A DNA stretch of 64,000 nucleotides from CALINF01 sp039990395 (GTDB lineage Bacteria > Pseudomonadota > Gammaproteobacteria > Pseudomonadales > Halieaceae), in NCBI GenBank assembly GCA_039990395.1, contig JBDXFZ010000008.1, forward strand, positions 1 to 64,000. Reading direction: 5' to 3'. The translations under genes were made by a program, and so were the position numbers. The notes under the pieces are model-generated. The model was not told where the DNA came from and did not search any database. It saw only the letters and a list, made by a program, of their open reading frames with translations. Below are positions 1-9,159 of this stretch, piece after piece. The number at the start of each line of letters is the position of its first letter. The first letter of the stretch is position 1.

Positions 1-1
1 G

Positions 2-2545
2 CAAAGTGCGACGTTTACCGCCGCTTCAGGCCCCAGAACTGACAATATCATTAGCCGGGTTACCGGCACTTCAGCAAGCTATATCGACGGCGCGCTGCGC
101 AGCACTGTACCTGGAGCCGACGTCTGGTTGATGAACCCCAACGGCGTGTTTTTCAATGAGGGGGCAACAGTAGATATACAGGGTGGCCTACACGTAACCA
201 CCGCAGACTATCTTGCCTTCCCCGATGGCGCGCGCTTCGATACCAACCCTCAAGCGAGCAGTAACAGTCTGTTATCGTCAGCCCCCCCTAGTGCGTTTGG
301 TTTTCTCGACGGAGGAATCGGTAATATTTATGTAGTCACTGAATCAATATCTGCCGCCCAAATCTCGCTTGTGGGCGGCAATGTCCAAATCGATTTCAGT
401 TCGTTTTTTTTACCGGGATTGATCCGGATTAGTAGTGTAGCCGGCGCAGGAGAATTGGGTGCCGACCCGCACGATGTAACCTCGGGGACAATCGACTTGT
501 TTGGCAGCACTTCATTCGCCTTCACAGATATGTCTGCCGGTGAACTATATATCGAAAGCAGCTCACTCGAACTATTCGACACCAACTTACTTACATACCA
601 AAGTTCCGACTCAAGTGGCGACCTACTAATAAAGGCCGACGATATCGGACTCATTGGCTCCCGCCTCGATGCGGGGAGGGTTTTCCGTGACGACGGTTTC
701 TTTGGTGACGGGGAAATATTATTTGCCCTCACCGGCGGCAACCTCGGGATTGAGGGCTTGCGCAAAATGGGTAGCGCCAACTCTATCGCCAATTCAATTA
801 CTACTGACGACAGTCATATATCTACCTATTCCGAATCAGATAAAACTGGCCATATCAACCTTAGAGCCGACACTTTTGACATTAGTAATTCAAAAATTGC
901 CTCTAAGGGGAGCTTGTTTATCCACTCAAAGCAGGGGTTAGCCTCAGAGCGCATCACCATCAGCGGGAATTCATCACTAACCTCCGACCAGTCGGTCGGA
1001 GACACCTTCACCGAGCTAAGAGCAGAAAAAATTAGCATTACTGACAATGCGGAGATTCGTGGCGCTTTCGGTTCTTCAATATTTATCTTCGCCGATGACT
1101 TGAGTATCTCAGGCACAGCTAGCATAAAAACCGATTCGAATTTTTTCGCTATCAGGGGTGACATTACCGTTGCCGGAACAGAGAGTTCGCAGACAGCATG
1201 GCAGTTAGCAGGTAGCGTAGATATAGAGGGGAATAGCGAATCTGACATGGCAACTATCTCGAGTTCAGCTTTTTGTGATTTGGGCTTCATCTGCGGGTTT
1301 TCAGGAATTGGCGGGAACATTAATATCGTAAGTGATCAAGTGAGGCTCGGCCCAAATGGCTTAATAAGTACCGATTCTCTGGGGTCTGGTTCTTCAAATA
1401 TTATCCGATTTCAAGTAAATGACTTGCTTTTCGATGGGGGAGTATTGTCGGCGGGTACATCTTTTGTAGAGTTTGGAATTTTTTCTGCTGGCATATTGAT
1501 AGCGGGTTTCGACGATAACGACGACGGCGTAACAAATCCTGCCAACTCAGTTGTTTTCCAAAGAGCGGGGCCAGGTGGTTTCAACATTGATTCATACGCA
1601 TTGAATTTTGGCGAGTTAGCCCCTGATGGCGGCTTCATTGATATTAAATCCAGGGTTATTGATATCCAAGCGGGTGGAATCTCTGCTCAAAGCATAGGAG
1701 ACACTAAGGGTGGAACCATAAATCTGGTTGGTCAAGAAATCACAATCTCTGGAGTGCTGGAAACCTCTTCAGCTAATACGGCCGCCGCTGGGAAAATTGG
1801 AATTTTTGGGGATTACGGAACAAGTTCAATAATACTGGACGGAGGTGAAGTGAGAAGCGTAGCGACAGGCTCAGGAGACGCCGGGTCGATTCTTTTAACT
1901 GCGGACTCAGTGTCTGTCGCTAACTCTTCGCTAACAGTTGAAACCAATGGTGCAGGCAATTCAGGTTCGATTGAGCTAGTTTCAACTGAAGGTTTAGCGC
2001 TGGAAAACTCCAAGGTAACCACAGAAGCAGTTCAAGGTGGCGGAGGTTCTGTTAATGTTTCTACAGCTGGCATCTTTTCTATGGAAAACTCTGTTATCAC
2101 CGCTACCGCCTTAGGGTTATCCGCGGAAGATTCAGGTGGAAACGTCATAGTCTCGGATGCAGATTTCGTGGTAATGAACCGATCAGTCATACAGGCTAAT
2201 GCCAACGCTGGTGCTGGGGGCAACATCTTCATGAACACTGGCGCGCTGGTTCAGAGCGCAGATAGCTTCATCACCGCCACCTCGCAATCAAATATTAGCG
2301 GCCAAGTGAACGTCGATACGATCGACGATATTACGGGGACTATTGTCGACCTCGAAACACCGCAAACAGAGATGCCAGAAATCACGGAAAGCCGCTGTAC
2401 GCCGCAAGCACTGGTAAAGCGCAGCTCTCTGGTAGTGGACGAAGTTTCACCCCAGATGACACTGGACAACAGCCTGGTGGGTAATGGCTTAACGCCAGCG
2501 AGCCAGAACCCGAGGCTTGTTCTTGCAGGGTGCTCACGGAAATAG
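2..2545 (+). CDS. Two-partner-secretion exoprotein (filamentous haemagglutinin N-terminal domain), 5' truncated by the window edge
   Basis: The reading frame is open from base 2, so the gene starts outside the window; about 847 residues are visible. The first 70 residues contain the end of a TPS (haemagglutination activity) domain, including the WLMNPNGVFF block with its NPNG motif, which a TpsB/FhaC-type outer-membrane transporter recognises. The rest is a repetitive, Gly/Ser/Thr/Asp-rich sequence with many short hydrophobic strands (repeated GGNI, SIEL and GTINL-like turns), as in a right-handed beta-helix. The C-terminal 70 residues hold two cysteines (SRCTPQ and LAGCSRK) around a SSLVV segment, an ending I associate with a subset of TPS proteins. 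It is probably exported to the cell surface or medium. Its TpsB partner is not in the window and may lie upstream. The ligand is unknown. Base composition is more AT-rich than the neighbours, which suggests a variable surface gene. It ends 6 nt from convergent polB. Confidence 0.85.
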   Translation, partial: QSATFTAASGPRTDNIISRVTGTSASYIDGALRSTVPGADVWLMNPNGVFFNEGATVDIQGGLHVTTADYLAFPDGARFDTNPQASSNSLLSSAPPSAFGFLDGGIGNIYVVTESISAAQISLVGGNVQIDFSSFFLPGLIRISSVAGAGELGADPHDVTSGTIDLFGSTSFAFTDMSAGELYIESSSLELFDTNLLTYQSSDSSGDLLIKADDIGLIGSRLDAGRVFRDDGFFGDGEILFALTGGNLGIEGLRKMGSANSIANSITTDDSHISTYSESDKTGHINLRADTFDISNSKIASKGSLFIHSKQGLASERITISGNSSLTSDQSVGDTFTELRAEKISITDNAEIRGAFGSSIFIFADDLSISGTASIKTDSNFFAIRGDITVAGTESSQTAWQLAGSVDIEGNSESDMATISSSAFCDLGFICGFSGIGGNINIVSDQVRLGPNGLISTDSLGSGSSNIIRFQVNDLLFDGGVLSAGTSFVEFGIFSAGILIAGFDDNDDGVTNPANSVVFQRAGPGGFNIDSYALNFGELAPDGGFIDIKSRVIDIQAGGISAQSIGDTKGGTINLVGQEITISGVLETSSANTAAAGKIGIFGDYGTSSIILDGGEVRSVATGSGDAGSILLTADSVSVANSSLTVETNGAGNSGSIELVSTEGLALENSKVTTEAVQGGGGSVNVSTAGIFSMENSVITATALGLSAEDSGGNVIVSDADFVVMNRSVIQANANAGAGGNIFMNTGALVQSADSFITATSQSNISGQVNVDTIDDITGTIVDLETPQTEMPEITESRCTPQALVKRSSLVVDEVSPQMTLDNSLVGNGLTPASQNPRLVLAGCSRK

Positions 2546-2551
2546 CTGCAG

Positions 2552-4921
2552 CTAGAACAAGTCGAACTGGTTACCCGTCAGCGCATTAAACGACGTATCG
2601 ACAAACCCCAGTATGCCATCGGCCACTGGGGCGAGCTGCCTATCCACATAGTACTGATAGTCCAGCGGTGCCAGCGGCTGCTCTGCCGGTTCTGCGCCTG
2701 CACTGGTCATCACATACTCGATCCAGCTTCCTCTTGATGCAGGCTTAAGGCCCCGCTCTCGGGCCAATCTAGCCGCCTGCACATGCGGAGGAACATTGCG
2801 TTCGTACTCGTCGAGCTTGCGCCGCAGACGCTTGCGATAGACTAAATCGCTATCGCGCTCTCCAGCGACAACACTGGCCGTAAAGCTGCGAACATAGTCC
2901 TCGAACGGTTCCTGCATGAAAATCCTGCGGTACAATTCCTCCTGAAACTCGCGCGCCGCACGGGTCCAGTCGGTGCGCACATTCTCCAAACCCTTGAAGA
3001 TCAGCTGGTCGCCAACATCACCATCAGAAGACGCCCTGGCCACCACACCCGCATAGCGCTTCTTGCTGCCCTTGTCTGAGCCGCGCACCGTCGGCATGAG
3101 AAAACGTTTGAAGTGAGTTTCAAACTCCAGCTCCAGCGCGCTGCTTGCGCCGTACTCGGTTTCGATACGGTCCCGCCACCAATCATTGAGAGCGTGTTCC
3201 AGCTGCCTGCCAGCGGCCAATGCTTCTTCGTCGGTCGTGGCTTCGTGAATCCACACAAACACGGAGTCGGTATCGCCATAGATCACGCGATGCCCCGCAG
3301 CCTCAATGTAATCACGGGTTTCCTGCAGGATCTGGTGGCCACGCAGCGTAATGGAACTGGCAAGGCGCGAGTCAAAGAAACGACACCCGGGCGTGCCCAG
3401 CACACCGTAAAAGGAGTTCATAATGATCTTGATAGCTTGCGATAGCGGTGCATCGGATGCAGATTTTGCTGCATCTCGCTGCGCCCACAATTCGGTAATC
3501 AGCTCTGGGAGAATATGCCCGCTGCGGGCAAAGCGCGCACCAATAAACCCCTCAATCGTGTCACTCTCGGGCAACTGCCCGGACACACCCAACGCCAGGC
3601 CCAGCGGGTCGATGGCAAAGGTGCGGATGATACTGGGGTACAGACTCTTGAAGTCGAGCACCAGAACGTGATCAAAAATACCGGGGGTCGAATCCAATAC
3701 GAAGCCACCGGGGCTGCCCACCTGATCGGTGCTGGCGTTGGGAGCAACATAACCTGCCCGATGTAACCTCGGCAGGTACAGATTATCAAAGGAAGCCACC
3801 GAGCCGCCCAGGCGATCGATATTCAATCCAGTGGCGACCGCCCGTGCGAGAGCAAAGTCCAGCAGCGCGGTATGTTCAAAAATGCGCGACACCAGCTCGC
3901 AATCTTTCAAATTGTATTCAGCGAGACGGGTTTTGTCGGTCAGGAAAAGATCAGAAATTTCTTCCCCGCGCTGGCTGCCATGCAACAACTTGCCCTCTCC
4001 CAGCAGTTCTCTGGACACATTTTCAAGTGAGAAACTTTCGAAGCGATAAAACGCAGACCGCAGCAGCTCAATACCATCGAGTATGACCCTGCCTGGAATC
4101 ACCGCCGCGCGTCGCTCACCCTCATCATCCAGCGTACGCCAATGCACAGGGCGGCTCTCTCGACCCAGCTTTAGAGCAATACCCAATTGATCGGCGACCC
4201 GCTGCAAGTACCAGGCGTCAAAGTTGATCACATTCCAGCCGATCAACACATCGGGGTCGTAGTCCCTGATCCAAACCAAAAATCGCCCCAACAATTCCTC
4301 CTGCGTGGCACAAGTGGTTACATACGACTGCTCAGCACCCTCTCCCAGCATGAAAACATGCCGCTCCTCCCCTGCCGCACTAACCGCATGTACGCCGATG
4401 GAGTACAGCTGAACACCCTGCATTGCTGTTTCGATATCAAAAGACACAACCTTTAACAGCGGTCGGTAGGACGTCGGCTTGATTAGCGGTTGGCGCACAA
4501 GACGATAGCCTGGCCTCTGCTCCGGTTCGCCCGTGATTTCGGCCGAGCCAGCCACGAAGCGCTCCATCAAGAAGCGATCAGCCGGATTGATGTCTGCCTC
4601 CAGCGGATCAAGACCCATGTCACGCAGCAGGTCAGCGCATTGGCGGGCTTGACGATAACTGTGAAAGTAGCAGCCGTGGACCGGGTCACCGTCGAAGGCT
4701 TTGAGATCCAGCGCTTTTAGCTCCAGGCGCTGTTGGGCTGACAATACTGGGCGGGCTGCATCGAGTTCACTCTGGCGCAGAAAGAAGACGCTGCGCTGCT
4801 CCTTTATCACACAGCACAAGGGGCCTTCATCGGTGGCAAACCAGTACTCGAGCTCGATACCCGCACCGTGATCCCGCCAATTCCTACTGAGCAAAAAGCC
4901 CTGCTGGGTCTGTGCTGTCAA
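2552..4921 (-). CDS. polB: DNA polymerase II (family B)
   Basis: A 789-residue family B polymerase, close to the 783 residues of E. coli Pol II. The N-terminal part is followed by a 3'-5' exonuclease domain with the Exo I motif FDIET near residue 161 and an Exo II-like region with IGWNVINFD near 225. The polymerase domain carries motif A (DFKSLYPSIIR, near 420) and motif C (YGDTDS, near 547), so both catalytic aspartate sets are present. Pol II takes part in restart and translesion synthesis of damaged DNA and is SOS-induced in E. coli. I found no LexA-type CTG(N10)CAG box in the 117 bp between this gene and the next one, so SOS control is not supported here. The gene is monocistronic and converges with the exoprotein gene. 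Confidence 0.96.
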   Translation of the reverse strand: MTAQTQQGFLLSRNWRDHGAGIELEYWFATDEGPLCCVIKEQRSVFFLRQSELDAARPVLSAQQRLELKALDLKAFDGDPVHGCYFHSYRQARQCADLLRDMGLDPLEADINPADRFLMERFVAGSAEITGEPEQRPGYRLVRQPLIKPTSYRPLLKVVSFDIETAMQGVQLYSIGVHAVSAAGEERHVFMLGEGAEQSYVTTCATQEELLGRFLVWIRDYDPDVLIGWNVINFDAWYLQRVADQLGIALKLGRESRPVHWRTLDDEGERRAAVIPGRVILDGIELLRSAFYRFESFSLENVSRELLGEGKLLHGSQRGEEISDLFLTDKTRLAEYNLKDCELVSRIFEHTALLDFALARAVATGLNIDRLGGSVASFDNLYLPRLHRAGYVAPNASTDQVGSPGGFVLDSTPGIFDHVLVLDFKSLYPSIIRTFAIDPLGLALGVSGQLPESDTIEGFIGARFARSGHILPELITELWAQRDAAKSASDAPLSQAIKIIMNSFYGVLGTPGCRFFDSRLASSITLRGHQILQETRDYIEAAGHRVIYGDTDSVFVWIHEATTDEEALAAGRQLEHALNDWWRDRIETEYGASSALELEFETHFKRFLMPTVRGSDKGSKKRYAGVVARASSDGDVGDQLIFKGLENVRTDWTRAAREFQEELYRRIFMQEPFEDYVRSFTASVVAGERDSDLVYRKRLRRKLDEYERNVPPHVQAARLARERGLKPASRGSWIEYVMTSAGAEPAEQPLAPLDYQYYVDRQLAPVADGILGFVDTSFNALTGNQFDLF

Positions 4922-5038
4922 AAATTCCTCCGGACTCTTCTGGCGCTATGACCACAAGCTGCCTTAAGCTTACACTCCTGTGACGTTCCCGCGTGCCGGT
5001 TTTCGGTAGACGCACCCACCCGTCAGGATGAGAGTTCT

Positions 5039-5380
5039 ATGGACAAGCCAGAAATCAAACAAGATCCGCTTTATAAGCTGCTGCGCAACGAAGACATCAA
5101 GACGTTCAATGAGCAACGCGATACGATGAATGCGGATGAATTGCGCAGCGGAGACTATCGCGGACGTGATCTTCGCAACATGAATGCCGATGGCCTCGAC
5201 TTCAGCGGGGCGTACTTCCGCAACTCAGACCTCAGTGGCATTGATTTTCGCAACACTAATTTGGAAGGAGCCAGCCTGCTCGACGCGAAACTCTCGGGTA
5301 CCTATTTCCCCGCGGAGCTCGAACCTGAGGAGATCCGGCTGTCCCTGGATACCGGAACACGACTGCGCTATAAAAAATAG
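5039..5380 (+). CDS. Small pentapeptide-repeat protein
   Basis: 113 residues. Residues about 38-85 hold consecutive A(D/N)LXX-type pentapeptides (DYRGRDLRNMNADGLDFSGA, then NSDLSG, NTNLEGA and LLDAKLSG). This signature folds into a right-handed quadrilateral beta-helix. The N-terminal 35 residues are charged and probably helical; the C-terminal 25 residues are not repeated. There is no signal peptide, so it is probably cytosolic. An AGGATGAGAG stretch just before the ATG is a good ribosome binding site. Pentapeptide proteins vary in function (DNA mimicry, scaffolding), and with only about ten repeats this one is too short to assign to the gyrase-protecting Qnr group. It sits alone between divergent polB and convergent DUF2333. 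Confidence 0.8.
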   Translation: MDKPEIKQDPLYKLLRNEDIKTFNEQRDTMNADELRSGDYRGRDLRNMNADGLDFSGAYFRNSDLSGIDFRNTNLEGASLLDAKLSGTYFPAELEPEEIRLSLDTGTRLRYKK

Positions 5381-5431
5381 TGAAGCCAGCTCAATGGTTC
5401 CGCTAGATAGATAAGATCCCGCTAACGGTCC

Positions 5432-6487
5432 TTAGCCTTGCGCCAGCAAATCACGCAAATCCACTATTGCCGCATTCGCCCTGCCAATGTACGAGGCCAT
5501 CACTAGCGAGTGATTGGCCAGCATGCCAAAGCCGGTGCCGTTCAGAATCATGGGGCTCCACACAAACTCCTGCGTTGCCTCCAGTTCCCGTATGATCTGA
5601 CGCATACTGACCTCGGCATTTTTCTTCTTCAATACATCTGCAAAATCTACTTCGGCGGCCTTCAAGAAGTGAATCAGCGCCCAGACCGTGCCTCTGGCCT
5701 CATAAAACACATCATCAATTTCGGTCCACGCAGTCTGCACAATCATCTCACTCGCCACTGCCGTAGACTGCGTTGCCACGTCGTCACCCGCCAGATCAGT
5801 GTTGACGCGACGCTGGCCAACGCTAGCGCTTAATCGTTGGGACAAACTACCCAGACGCGTATCAACCGTTGCAAGCCAGTAGCGCAGATTGTCAGCGCGC
5901 GCGTAAAACTGGGCATCACTGGCACTCACGTCAGACAGGCGCTTGAAATAGGCTCGTGTGTATTTCAAGCCTACGCGGTACTCCGACTCGGTTGCAGGCA
6001 GAATCCAGCTATCGGATTGAAAGTTGAATCGGGGCTCAGCCAATGCCAGGTCTTTATCTTCAGTTGACTGGGATTGTGAGCGACTGTGAGCTTCGCGCAT
6101 CGCGCGCGCTAAGTCTCGGGACTGGATCAACGCGCCGTACTCCCAGTTGGGAATATTGTCGAGCCACAAGCCTGGCGGAAACCGATCGTTGTGCAAAAAA
6201 CCACCAGGCTTCTCGAGAAGGGTTTCCATCACGCCCATCAGCGCCGCCGTTGTCACTGAACCAACAACCACTTCGCCTCCGTCTTCGGCGGCATAAGCTG
6301 CCGCGCGTTCGTGCACGTCAAAGCGAGAGGGCGCAATGCTCCAGAACATTCCCAGTACAAGAGCTATGAGAAGATAAATGACCAGCGCACCCAGGAGGCC
6401 TTTGAACAGGTTGTCACTCGGAAGGTGCTCGTCCGAAAAGTCCCGCAGCCACTGCCTGGGTCCGCCGTTACTTGTGCTGGTGCTCAT
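5432..6487 (-). CDS. DUF2333 family membrane-anchored protein
   Basis: 351 residues with one N-terminal membrane helix (about residues 29-50, GLLGALVIYLLIALVLGMFW) after a short hydrophilic leader. A large soluble region follows and is predicted to lie in the periplasm. The pattern (VHERAAAYAAEDG, then GGFLHNDRFPPGLWLDNIPNWEYG, and a C-terminal RQIIRELEATQEFVWSPMILNG block) is that of the DUF2333 family, common in gammaproteobacteria. No catalytic residues are known and I do not assign a function. It is transcribed in the same direction as the downstream polB, with the pentapeptide gene lying on the opposite strand between them. The short distance to the copper-chaperone gene upstream (6530) allows co-transcription. 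Confidence 0.8.
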   Translation of the reverse strand: MSTSTSNGGPRQWLRDFSDEHLPSDNLFKGLLGALVIYLLIALVLGMFWSIAPSRFDVHERAAAYAAEDGGEVVVGSVTTAALMGVMETLLEKPGGFLHNDRFPPGLWLDNIPNWEYGALIQSRDLARAMREAHSRSQSQSTEDKDLALAEPRFNFQSDSWILPATESEYRVGLKYTRAYFKRLSDVSASDAQFYARADNLRYWLATVDTRLGSLSQRLSASVGQRRVNTDLAGDDVATQSTAVASEMIVQTAWTEIDDVFYEARGTVWALIHFLKAAEVDFADVLKKKNAEVSMRQIIRELEATQEFVWSPMILNGTGFGMLANHSLVMASYIGRANAAIVDLRDLLAQG

Positions 6488-6529
6488 ACCGAACTCCTCA
6501 AAAATAGTAGGTTTAGCTCACTGCCGTGT

Positions 6530-6991
6530 TCAATGGTGATGGGCGTGATCGTCTGTATCTCCGCTGTCGTTCGAAGATTTGCGGGTGGTAGCCTCAGTGC
6601 AAAACTGCTCTTGCTCTGCACTGGCAAGGCATAGCTTGACCACGTCGCCCGCTATTGGCATGCGGTTCAGACCCAGCAGCATCAGGTGCGTACCGCCCGG
6701 CTCGAGTGTTGTGGATTCGCCTGGTGCCAGTTTCAATCCCGGCAACTGTTCCATACGCATGTACCCATCAACCATACGACTCGTGTGAATCTCTATTGTT
6801 GATGCGATTGGAGATGATCCGCTTATCAACTCTACCTCCGTGGCTCCTGTGTTAGTCACCGTGAGGTAAGCAGCTGTCATCTTCTGAACAGGCGGCAAAG
6901 CGCGAACCCAGGCGTCGCTCAACTCCAACTCCCCAGCTCGGGCACTTACCGCGAGGACAAGCGCCAACGTCATCCACCAAACTTTACTCAA
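6530..6991 (-). CDS. Periplasmic copper chaperone PCu(A)C family
   Basis: The mature domain (ELELSDAWVRALPPVQKMTAAYLTVTN and onward) is a PCu(A)C cupredoxin-like fold. The copper ligands fit the H-x(n)-M-x(n)-H-x-M pattern: H in EIHTS, M in YMRM, and HLM in GGTHLML. The C-terminus is His-rich (DDHAHHH), which could bind extra metal. I place the start at a TTG at 6991, 6 nt after a GGGAG ribosome binding site, giving 153 residues with a clean signal peptide (MSKVWWMTLALVLAVSARA). The frame stays open to 7102, but that extension does not look like a signal sequence. Family members deliver Cu(I) to cytochrome oxidase CuA or CcoN sites. The divergent dsbD neighbour supports a role in periplasmic redox and metalloprotein assembly. 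Confidence 0.88.
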   Translation of the reverse strand: MSKVWWMTLALVLAVSARAGELELSDAWVRALPPVQKMTAAYLTVTNTGATEVELISGSSPIASTIEIHTSRMVDGYMRMEQLPGLKLAPGESTTLEPGGTHLMLLGLNRMPIAGDVVKLCLASAEQEQFCTEATTRKSSNDSGDTDDHAHHH

Positions 6992-7163
6992 AATATCACT
7001 CCCAACGAGGAAACTTACCGCACTGGTCAACGGTCTACCACTATAACATTGTCCAGCACCGTAATCGCAGAGATCTCGGCAGTGTGGCTTGATCGGCTGC
7101 ACTGCTACAATGCGCGCACAGTGTGGGGTTAGCCCCCATCAACTCATCACTCAAGAGGTTTGC

Positions 7164-8945
7164 ATGCGCGCTTATCTGGCGGCTCTTACAGTTCTGCTGT
7201 CAATCATATCTGCTACGGCACTCAATGCTCAGACCACACTGGGGGGCGGGTCGACCAGTCCGTTTGCGGGGGTGGTTCAGGGACCTGAGTTCCTTCCCGT
7301 TGAGCAAGCCTACCGCCTGGCAGTAGAGATAGAAGACGCCACAAGCCTCCGCCTGTACTGGCAGATTGCCGATGAGTACTACCTGTACCAACATCGTCTG
7401 GGTTTCGCACTCAGTGACGATACCGGCCCAATCGCCACCACCCCTGCGCTGCCGCCGGCTATCGAGCGCACCGATGAATTCTTTGGCGACGTGCGAGTGT
7501 TCTACACTGACTTGGATGTGAGCCTTGCCGCCGAGCGCGCGGCCAGCGGCAAGGCCTCGTTAAAAGTGAGCTCGCAAGGTTGCGCCGACGCGGGGCTGTG
7601 CTATCCGCCTCGCGATCAATATTTCACGCTGGATTTTGCCAATGCCACCGTCACAGAGGTTGCACCACCCGCGCGCCGCACCACTGCCGGCTCTGACTCT
7701 CGCGCAGCAACAGAAGCCTCGACCGCAAGCGTTGGTACACTTCTGTATATGATGCTGCTCGCATTCCTGGGCGGCAGCATTCTCAATCTGATGCCCTGCG
7801 TGTTTCCCATACTTTCGCTAAAAGTGCTTAGCTTTGCCCGCAGCAGTGACCACGATAGCCATCTTCATGGCTGGCTCTACAGCGCAGGCGTGGTTGCCAG
7901 TTTTGTGGCAGTCGCAGCCGTTCTGATTGGCCTACAGCAAGCAGGGAATGCCATCGGCTGGGGGTTTCAGCTGCAGTCGCCCGGATTCGTGGTGGCGCTA
8001 GCGTACTTATTTATCGCCATGGGTCTGTCCCTGTCGGGTGTCATAGAGTTTGGCGGCGGATTTATGAATACCGGCAGTGGATTGGCTAATCGTGGTGGCG
8101 CTGCCGGCAGCTTTTTCACCGGCGTACTCGCTGTCGTGGTTGCCAGTCCTTGCACAGCGCCATTTATGGGCACGGCGCTGGGATTTGCGCTCACCCAACC
8201 AGCCTATGTTGCTCTAAGTATATTTGCCGCGCTGGGAGCAGGCATGGCTGCACCTTTGCTGCTACTGAGCTATAGCAAGGGCGCTCGAAGACTCATGCCC
8301 AAGCCGGGCGCGTGGATGGAGACATTAAAAGAGGTGCTGGCGTTTCCACTGTATGCCACAGCGATCTGGTTGCTCTGGGTGGCTGGGCGGCAAAGTGGCG
8401 TAGATACCATGGCTGTGGCCTTGATCGGCGCGCTGTTTCTTGCATTGGGGTTGTGGGTTTGGGGGCAAGGTCCATGGCAACGCACGATCGCAGTTGCCTG
8501 TCTGGTTCTGGCTGCCACGCTGGGAACCTGGCGTGGCGCCGACTCCAGCGGTGCCACCAAAGAGATGATCGGCACAGTCGAATTCTCTAAGCAGCGCATC
8601 ACTGAACTACAGGCACAGGGCGTGCCTGTGTTTGTGGACGTAACGGCAGATTGGTGCATTACCTGTATTGCCAACGAGCAGGCTGTGCTGTTTACCGACG
8701 ACATGAAAGCAGCATTTAGCGACTTTGGGGTCGTCTATATGATCGCTGACTGGACCAACTACGACCCTGACATTGCCGACTTCATAGAAGGCCATGGCCG
8801 CTCTGGCATACCTCTGTACCTGGTATATCCACCGACGGTAGGCGCAGAGCCGCTGATACTGCCACAGATTTTGACTCGATCGACTGTAGTGGAGGCACTA
8901 GAGCTAGTTTCCGAGAAGAAGCGCGATATTGCTGGCATTTACTAA
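7164..8945 (+). CDS. dsbD: Thiol:disulfide interchange protein DsbD
   Basis: It passes electrons from cytoplasmic thioredoxin across the inner membrane to periplasmic partners such as DsbC and cytochrome c maturation proteins. All three domains are present: an N-terminal periplasmic domain with its cysteine pair (GCADAGLCYPP, near residue 138), an eight-helix membrane domain with the redox cysteines in NLMPCVFPI (near 211) and SPCTAPFMG (near 329), and a C-terminal thioredoxin domain with WCITC (near 497). I chose the ATG at 7164, preceded by AAGAGG, because it gives a signal peptide (MRAYLAALTVLLSIISATALNA). The frame is open 75 bp further upstream. At 593 residues it is slightly longer than E. 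coli DsbD. Confidence 0.95.
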   Translation: MRAYLAALTVLLSIISATALNAQTTLGGGSTSPFAGVVQGPEFLPVEQAYRLAVEIEDATSLRLYWQIADEYYLYQHRLGFALSDDTGPIATTPALPPAIERTDEFFGDVRVFYTDLDVSLAAERAASGKASLKVSSQGCADAGLCYPPRDQYFTLDFANATVTEVAPPARRTTAGSDSRAATEASTASVGTLLYMMLLAFLGGSILNLMPCVFPILSLKVLSFARSSDHDSHLHGWLYSAGVVASFVAVAAVLIGLQQAGNAIGWGFQLQSPGFVVALAYLFIAMGLSLSGVIEFGGGFMNTGSGLANRGGAAGSFFTGVLAVVVASPCTAPFMGTALGFALTQPAYVALSIFAALGAGMAAPLLLLSYSKGARRLMPKPGAWMETLKEVLAFPLYATAIWLLWVAGRQSGVDTMAVALIGALFLALGLWVWGQGPWQRTIAVACLVLAATLGTWRGADSSGATKEMIGTVEFSKQRITELQAQGVPVFVDVTADWCITCIANEQAVLFTDDMKAAFSDFGVVYMIADWTNYDPDIADFIEGHGRSGIPLYLVYPPTVGAEPLILPQILTRSTVVEALELVSEKKRDIAGIY

Positions 8946-9058
8946 CGCTTTACGCCCACGTTCGCCGATGAAAATAATTTTACCTCTCTCTCCCTAACTT
9001 TGCGTGCTGAAACTCGGCTGGAGCCTAAACCAGCCAAACTTCGCTAATTTGGCAGTTA

Positions 9059-9112
9059 ATTGCAGCCAAAATCCCAAAAAGTACCATACGACATGGACAA
9101 ACTGCAGTTTGT
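9059..9112 (+). promoter_or_regulatory. Candidate promoter and 16-bp perfect palindrome upstream of aroQ-accBC
   Basis: The palindrome ACAAACTGCAGTTTGT at 9097-9112 is perfectly self-complementary. It lies 47 bp before the aroQ start, the usual size and place for a repressor operator. About 11 bp upstream is a weak sigma70-like pair, TTGCAG (9059-9064) and TACCAT (9081-9086), with a 16-bp spacer, which would put the palindrome near the transcription start. A second inverted repeat, GGCTGG/CCAGCC, lies upstream at about 9018-9037. The regulator is unknown. The palindrome is seen in the sequence; the promoter and operator roles are inferred. Confidence 0.4.
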
Positions 9113-9159
9113 GATCCACACTCCAGTTTTTAACGTGATGGCACCGGAGCAGTTTCGCT

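Noticed and set aside
2543..2554. TAGCTGCAGCTA palindrome between the exoprotein and polB stops
   Set aside because: Twelve bases with no T-run; too short to call a terminator or operator.
4922..5038. LexA box for polB
   Set aside because: The gap contains a CTGTGACG-like word but no paired ACAG at the right distance, so SOS control is not supported by sequence.
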